From an uncultured beta proteobacterium (GTDB taxonomy: Bacteria; Pseudomonadota; Gammaproteobacteria; Burkholderiales; SG8-39), in contig CAIYPG010000026.1 in the NCBI GenBank assembly GCA_903928055.1, forward strand, positions 17,079-81,078: DNA of 64,000 bases, read 5' to 3'. Position 1 is the first letter of the stretch. Each line of letters starts with the position of its first letter. A program made the translations under genes and the position numbers. Positions 60,449 through 64,000 of the stretch are shown here, piece after piece. Under the pieces are notes generated by a model. That model ran no database searches, was not told the origin of the DNA, and worked only from the letters and a program-made list of their open reading frames with translations.

Positions 60449-61435
60449 TCACTCCTCCAGCTTGATCCCCACGTCGGCCACCAGTTTCTTCCAGCGCGCC
60501 GTCTCCTCGACGATGACCTGCCGGAACTGCGCCGCGGTGCTGCCCACCTGGATGTTGCCTTCCGCCTCGGCCGCGGCCACCACGTCGGGTGCCCTGGCGG
60601 CACGCGCGAAGTTCTCGCTCAGCTTGCTGACCACGGGCGCGGGCGTGGCGCCCGGCGCGAAGAAACCCATCCAGTTTACGTAGTTGTAGTCGGGAATGCC
60701 CTGCTCGGCGATGGTCATCACGCCCGGCAGCAGGTTGGAGCGCTGGTTGTTCATCACGGCCAGGGCGCGCAGCCTGCCCGCCTTGATCTGCGGCAGCGCG
60801 ATAGACAGCGACACCGGCGCCACCTGCAGCCGCTCCGCCACCAGGTCGAGGATGACCGGCGCCACGCCCTTGTAGTGCACGAAGGTGACATTGGTGTTGG
60901 TCGCGGTGTTCATCCACGCCCCCGCCATGTGTGTCGCCGTGCCCGCGCCCGTGGTGCCGAAATTGATCGCGCCGGGTTTGGCCTTCACCATCGCGATGTA
61001 GTCGCCGAAGGTCCTGGCCGGGAAGGACGGATACGTGGTGAGGACGGTGATGCGCTGGCTCATCATGGAGACCGGCGCGAAATCCCGGATCGGGTCGAAG
61101 GGAAGGTCCTTGTACAGGGCGGTGAACAGCGTGAAGCTGGAATTCGTCACCAGCAGCGTATAGCCGTCGGGCGCAGACTTGGCAACATAGCTCGTGCCGA
61201 TGGTGATGCCGGCGCCAACCTTGTAGTCGAGGATGAACACCTGGCCCAGGTACTCGTTCATCTTCCTGGCGTACAGGCGCGTCTCGGTGTCTATCGGGCC
61301 GCCCGCGGCCGTGGGAGAAATCAGCGTCACCGGCTTCGCGGGAAAAGCGCCGGCGGCACCCTGGGCGGAGACTGTTGCAGGCAAAGCCGCCGCGACAAGC
61401 GCGGAGCAGAATACGAAACGGCGCAGCATGTTCAT
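60449..61435 (-). CDS. Bug/TctC-type TTT solute receptor (ExE/R subgroup)
   Basis: 328 residues, with a GGAGGATTACATG-type leader. The signal peptide ends VSAQGAAG. FPAKPVTLISPTAAGGPIDT is followed by TETRLYARKMNE, KVGAGITIGTSYVAKSAPDG and VHYKGVAPVILDLVAERLQ. It is a close relative of the receptors at 33264, 51577 and 58740. It follows the Bug gene at 61470 with 34 bp between, so two different receptors share a transcript. Confidence 0.92.
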   Translation of the reverse strand: MNMLRRFVFCSALVAAALPATVSAQGAAGAFPAKPVTLISPTAAGGPIDTETRLYARKMNEYLGQVFILDYKVGAGITIGTSYVAKSAPDGYTLLVTNSSFTLFTALYKDLPFDPIRDFAPVSMMSQRITVLTTYPSFPARTFGDYIAMVKAKPGAINFGTTGAGTATHMAGAWMNTATNTNVTFVHYKGVAPVILDLVAERLQVAPVSLSIALPQIKAGRLRALAVMNNQRSNLLPGVMTIAEQGIPDYNYVNWMGFFAPGATPAPVVSKLSENFARAARAPDVVAAAEAEGNIQVGSTAAQFRQVIVEETARWKKLVADVGIKLEE

Positions 61436-61469
61436 GTAATCCTCCTCCGGCCCCCCGGTCTTCGGGCGC

Positions 61470-62468
61470 TTACTCTTCGAGTTTGATGTTCGCCTTCTTC
61501 ACGACGGCCTCCCAGCGGTCGATGTCCGAAACCAGCACCTTCTGCCACTCTGCCGGCGAGCGTGCCGGGGCCGGCGAAGAGGCGTCGGCGATCATCTTCT
61601 TGCGCAGGTCGTCGTCGGACAGCGCCTGCTGCACTTCCTTGTTCAGCGCATTGACGATGGCAGCCGGCGTCTTGGAGGCGGTGTACAGCATATAGGCATT
61701 GATCACCTCGTAGCCGGGGATGATGGTCTCGGCGATTGTCGGCAGGTCCGGAAGGTCCGGAAGCCGCTGCGCGGAGGTGATGGCAAGCGCCTTGGCCTTG
61801 CCCTGGCGCACGATCTGCAGCCCGGAAATGGAACTCAGCGTGAAGTCGAGGCGCCCGGCGATGATGTCGACCTGCGCCGCGGCATTGCCCTTGTAGGGCA
61901 CATGCACCATATCCACGCCGGCGCCGTACTCGATCAGCTCCGAACCCATGTGGATCGGCGTGCCCACGCCTGACGAGCCGTAGTTCAGCTTGCCCGGATT
62001 CTTCTTCGCGTAGGCGATGAATTCCTGGATGGTGTTGTAGGGCGCATCGGCCTTGGCGATGAGGATGTAGGGCTGGTAGCTCATCTGCTGGATCGCCTGC
62101 AGGCCTGCTTTCACCGTCGCTGCGTCGAGCTTCTTGAATGCAACGTTCAATGGCAGAGAGCCGCTGGTGCTGAGCAGCGTGTAGCCGTCCGGAGTTGCGT
62201 TCATCGTCGTGTTGACGGCGAGGATGCCGCTGGCGCCGGCAACGTTCTCCACGACCATGGATACCGGGAGGCGCTCCGACACCTTGTTGGCCACGGCGCG
62301 CGTGATGGTGTCCATGCCGCCACCGGGCAGCACGGAGACGAGGACGCGGATCGGCTTGGTCGGATAACCGGGGGCGATCAGCGGCTTGTTCTGCGCCGAT
62401 GCCGGCGCGACAAACAGGCCGGCGCACACCGCGGCGGCGATCGAGGTGAGGACTTTTCTGGACTGCAT
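61470..62468 (-). CDS. Bug/TctC-type TTT solute receptor
   Basis: 332 residues from the ATG at 62468, after AAAGGAGTCATC. The signal peptide ends VAPASAQN. The hallmark is GYPTKPIRVLVSVLPGGGMD, followed by ENVAGASGILAVNTTMNATPDG and VHVPYKGNAAAQVDIIAGR. It belongs to the common P-G-G-x-x-D subgroup and heads a two-gene minus-strand operon with the receptor at 60449. It is divergent from the M28 peptidase gene. Confidence 0.92.
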   Translation of the reverse strand: MQSRKVLTSIAAAVCAGLFVAPASAQNKPLIAPGYPTKPIRVLVSVLPGGGMDTITRAVANKVSERLPVSMVVENVAGASGILAVNTTMNATPDGYTLLSTSGSLPLNVAFKKLDAATVKAGLQAIQQMSYQPYILIAKADAPYNTIQEFIAYAKKNPGKLNYGSSGVGTPIHMGSELIEYGAGVDMVHVPYKGNAAAQVDIIAGRLDFTLSSISGLQIVRQGKAKALAITSAQRLPDLPDLPTIAETIIPGYEVINAYMLYTASKTPAAIVNALNKEVQQALSDDDLRKKMIADASSPAPARSPAEWQKVLVSDIDRWEAVVKKANIKLEE

Positions 62469-62879
62469 GATGACTCCTTTCAATGGGCGCGCATGCTTTG
62501 CATGCCACGCCGGCGGAAGACGCTTGATCCGGCCCTGCGAATGCGGGCCGCTTCCGCGGGCGCAAGTATCACATAAACGGGCAATGCACAGCACCCGCCA
62601 CCCAAGCAGGGGCACACCGGCCGACCGGTAGTCGGCATGATTATTAATATCATTTTTCAAATTGGGATAATTTTTATTGAGAGTTTCCGGGATCATTGGT
62701 ATCAAATTGACATCAACAGCTTTGACCCGGAATGCAGACGGTTGACCACCTGACGGGCGGAGGCTACATTGTCCCTGCATAACAAGAGGCTGCCGGAACT
62801 GCCGGCGCCCGACACGGTGTAGATGGGCCCGTCTTTGACGTACGGCGCCTCCTGCATCGCCAATCAAAGGAGAGGTTCA
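62469..62879. other. Divergent intergenic region, AT-rich
   Basis: About 410 bp between the Bug operon and the peptidase gene. A block around 62637-62720 is much richer in A/T than the surroundings (ATTATTAATATCATTTTTC and following) and probably contains promoters. A TTGACA lies at 62708, but no convincing -10 follows at normal spacing. No gene was recognised. Confidence 0.45.
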
Positions 62880-64000
62880 TGAACAAGCCGTCACCCGTCC
62901 GGCGCTTCGCCGGCGCCATCCTGCTCGCCACATTGTTCCCTGGCATTCCCGCCGTTGCACAGATGGATCTCGGACCGAAAACCGAGAAGACCTACGGCAT
63001 CGGCCTGCCGCGCGATCATGAGTCGCAGCTCTTCCTGGACGCGGACTATCCGGTATTCGCAATGAAGAAGGGACAGGAGGCCTACCGGGACATCAACGGC
63101 GAGCGAATGAAAAAGGATGTCATCGCCCTGTCGCAGATCCCGCTGAAGTACCGCGATACGGTCAATAAACAATGGTGGGGGCGCTTCCCCGGCACCGATG
63201 CCGATCGCGAAGGCGTGAAGTACATGACCGACGAGTTCAAGCGCCTCGGCATGACCGTCACCTCCCATTCCTACATACTGCCGCGCGACTGGCGCCCGGA
63301 GAGCTGGGCCGCCAGTTACACCTCATCGGGCGGCGCGAAGATCGAACTCACCACGGTGTTCCCGGTGTCCGGCACCAAAGGCACGGGTCCCGAAGGCCTC
63401 ACCGCCGAGGCGGTGTGGGTGGGCATCGGCGCCGAGCCCGATTTCATCGGCCGCGACGTGAAGGGCAAGGCCGTGATCATCTACAGCACCTTCGTGCCGG
63501 GCGGCCGCAGCCATTCCGCCTCGGGCCGCGCAGGCCTCTTTGATGCCAACAGTCGCGCCGAGAAACTCGGCGCCGCCATGGTGATCAACGTCATGGCGGT
63601 TCCCGGCAACGGCCAGTTCCAGCCCGAAGACGGGCTGCGCAACATTCCGCAGATGACCGTCAGCCAGGACGAGGGCTTCGCGCTGCGCGACCGCCTGGGC
63701 AAGGGCGAGAAGATCACGATGTCGCTGCGCCTCAATGTGCCGGCACTGACGAACATTCCGGCCGAATACCACTACGCCACGCTGCCCGGAAAATCGGACG
63801 AGCAGATCATGCTGCAAATCCACACCGACGGTTACTTCCAGGCAGCCACCGACAACAACTCGGGCATGGCCGCGGCCCTGGAACTGGCGCGCCACTATGC
63901 GAAGCTGCCGAGGGCCAAACGGCCGCGCACACTGGTATTCCTGATGTTCCCCGACCACCATCACGGCGAAGTTGCGCATCACATGAAGGGCGGCATCGAC
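62880..64000 (+). CDS. M28-family metallopeptidase with PA domain (partial at right edge)
   Basis: The first ~373 residues are visible and the gene continues beyond the window. AAAGGAGAGG precedes the ATG. The signal peptide ends IPAVAQ. A PA-like insert lies around GRDVKGKAVIIYSTFVPGG. The zinc site begins with QIHTDGYFQAATDNNSGMAA, which holds the His and bridging Asp of M28 aminopeptidases, and MFPDHHHGEVAHHM follows near the edge. The enzyme is exported and would cleave N-terminal residues or act as a carboxypeptidase. The remaining zinc ligands lie outside the window. Confidence 0.85.

Noticed and set aside
62708..62740. Sigma-70 promoter with TTGACA
   Set aside because: No acceptable -10 box at 16-18 bp spacing, so not listed as a feature.

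Overview
The window looks like chromosomal DNA of a GC-rich betaproteobacterium, most likely in the order Burkholderiales. The main reason is twelve Bug/TctC-type (tripartite tricarboxylate transporter, TTT) solute receptors, an expansion typical of Bordetella, Cupriavidus and relatives. A Burkholderia-type porin, a QseBC/PmrAB-like two-component pair and a NasT-controlled nitrate assimilation operon fit the same assignment. The genus cannot be fixed from the sequence alone.

Layout. 1-3100: the end of a GT41 (SPINDLY/OGT-like) glycosyltransferase, a small LTXXQ-like secreted protein and a secreted protein with ten perfect PAGG repeats. 3380-8750: a catabolic-looking plus-strand cluster with three alpha/beta-hydrolase-fold paralogues, all with Cys at the nucleophile elbow, a flavin reductase-like protein, a D-2-hydroxyacid dehydrogenase and a Bug receptor. 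8865-14170: a sensor kinase/response regulator pair divergent from a porin, then a Pal-like lipoprotein, a DUF427 protein and a DUF1223 protein. 14289-25452: nasT, then nrtA-nrtB-nrtD, a globin, nasA, cobA, nirB and nirD. The operon is preceded by a sigma-54 promoter and a two-hairpin ANTAR leader that overlaps a terminator.

25549-34256: a minus-strand cluster of five Bug receptors, an esterase-like protein, an HpcH/HpaI aldolase and a UGSC-family selenoprotein. The selenoprotein is split by an in-frame TGA, and a bacterial SECIS hairpin follows it. 34428-46418: MFS permease, NhaA, a second MFS permease, a metallophosphoesterase, a TonB-dependent receptor/ExbB/ExbD/TonB operon, an MmgE/PrpD protein and a pirin. 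46660-51453: CYTH-CHAD protein, SixA phosphatase, ZntB/CorA-like transporter, PPK2 and a DUF2889 protein, a polyphosphate-flavoured neighbourhood. 51577-64000: six more Bug receptors, each next to or near a different enzyme or regulator: an APH-fold kinase, a UxuA-like TIM barrel, an alpha/beta hydrolase with Thr at the nucleophile position and an EthD-like protein. The window ends inside an M28 peptidase gene.

How the genes work together. The nitrate operon is a complete assimilation pathway. It covers ABC uptake, reduction of nitrate to nitrite to ammonium, siroheme precursor synthesis by CobA, and a globin that may handle NO. Control appears to need both nitrogen limitation (sigma-54) and nitrate (NasT antitermination). 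The Bug receptors probably capture organic acids for unlinked TctAB-type permeases or for sensing, because no TctA or TctB gene is present here. The neighbouring hydrolases, aldolase, dehydrogenase and selenoprotein probably process the same or related carboxylates, but no substrate can be named from the sequence.

The strongest non-routine observations are the UGSC selenoprotein with its SECIS element, the nas leader RNA, the Cys-elbow hydrolase trio lacking the usual catalytic His position, and a REP-like element translated inside cobA.
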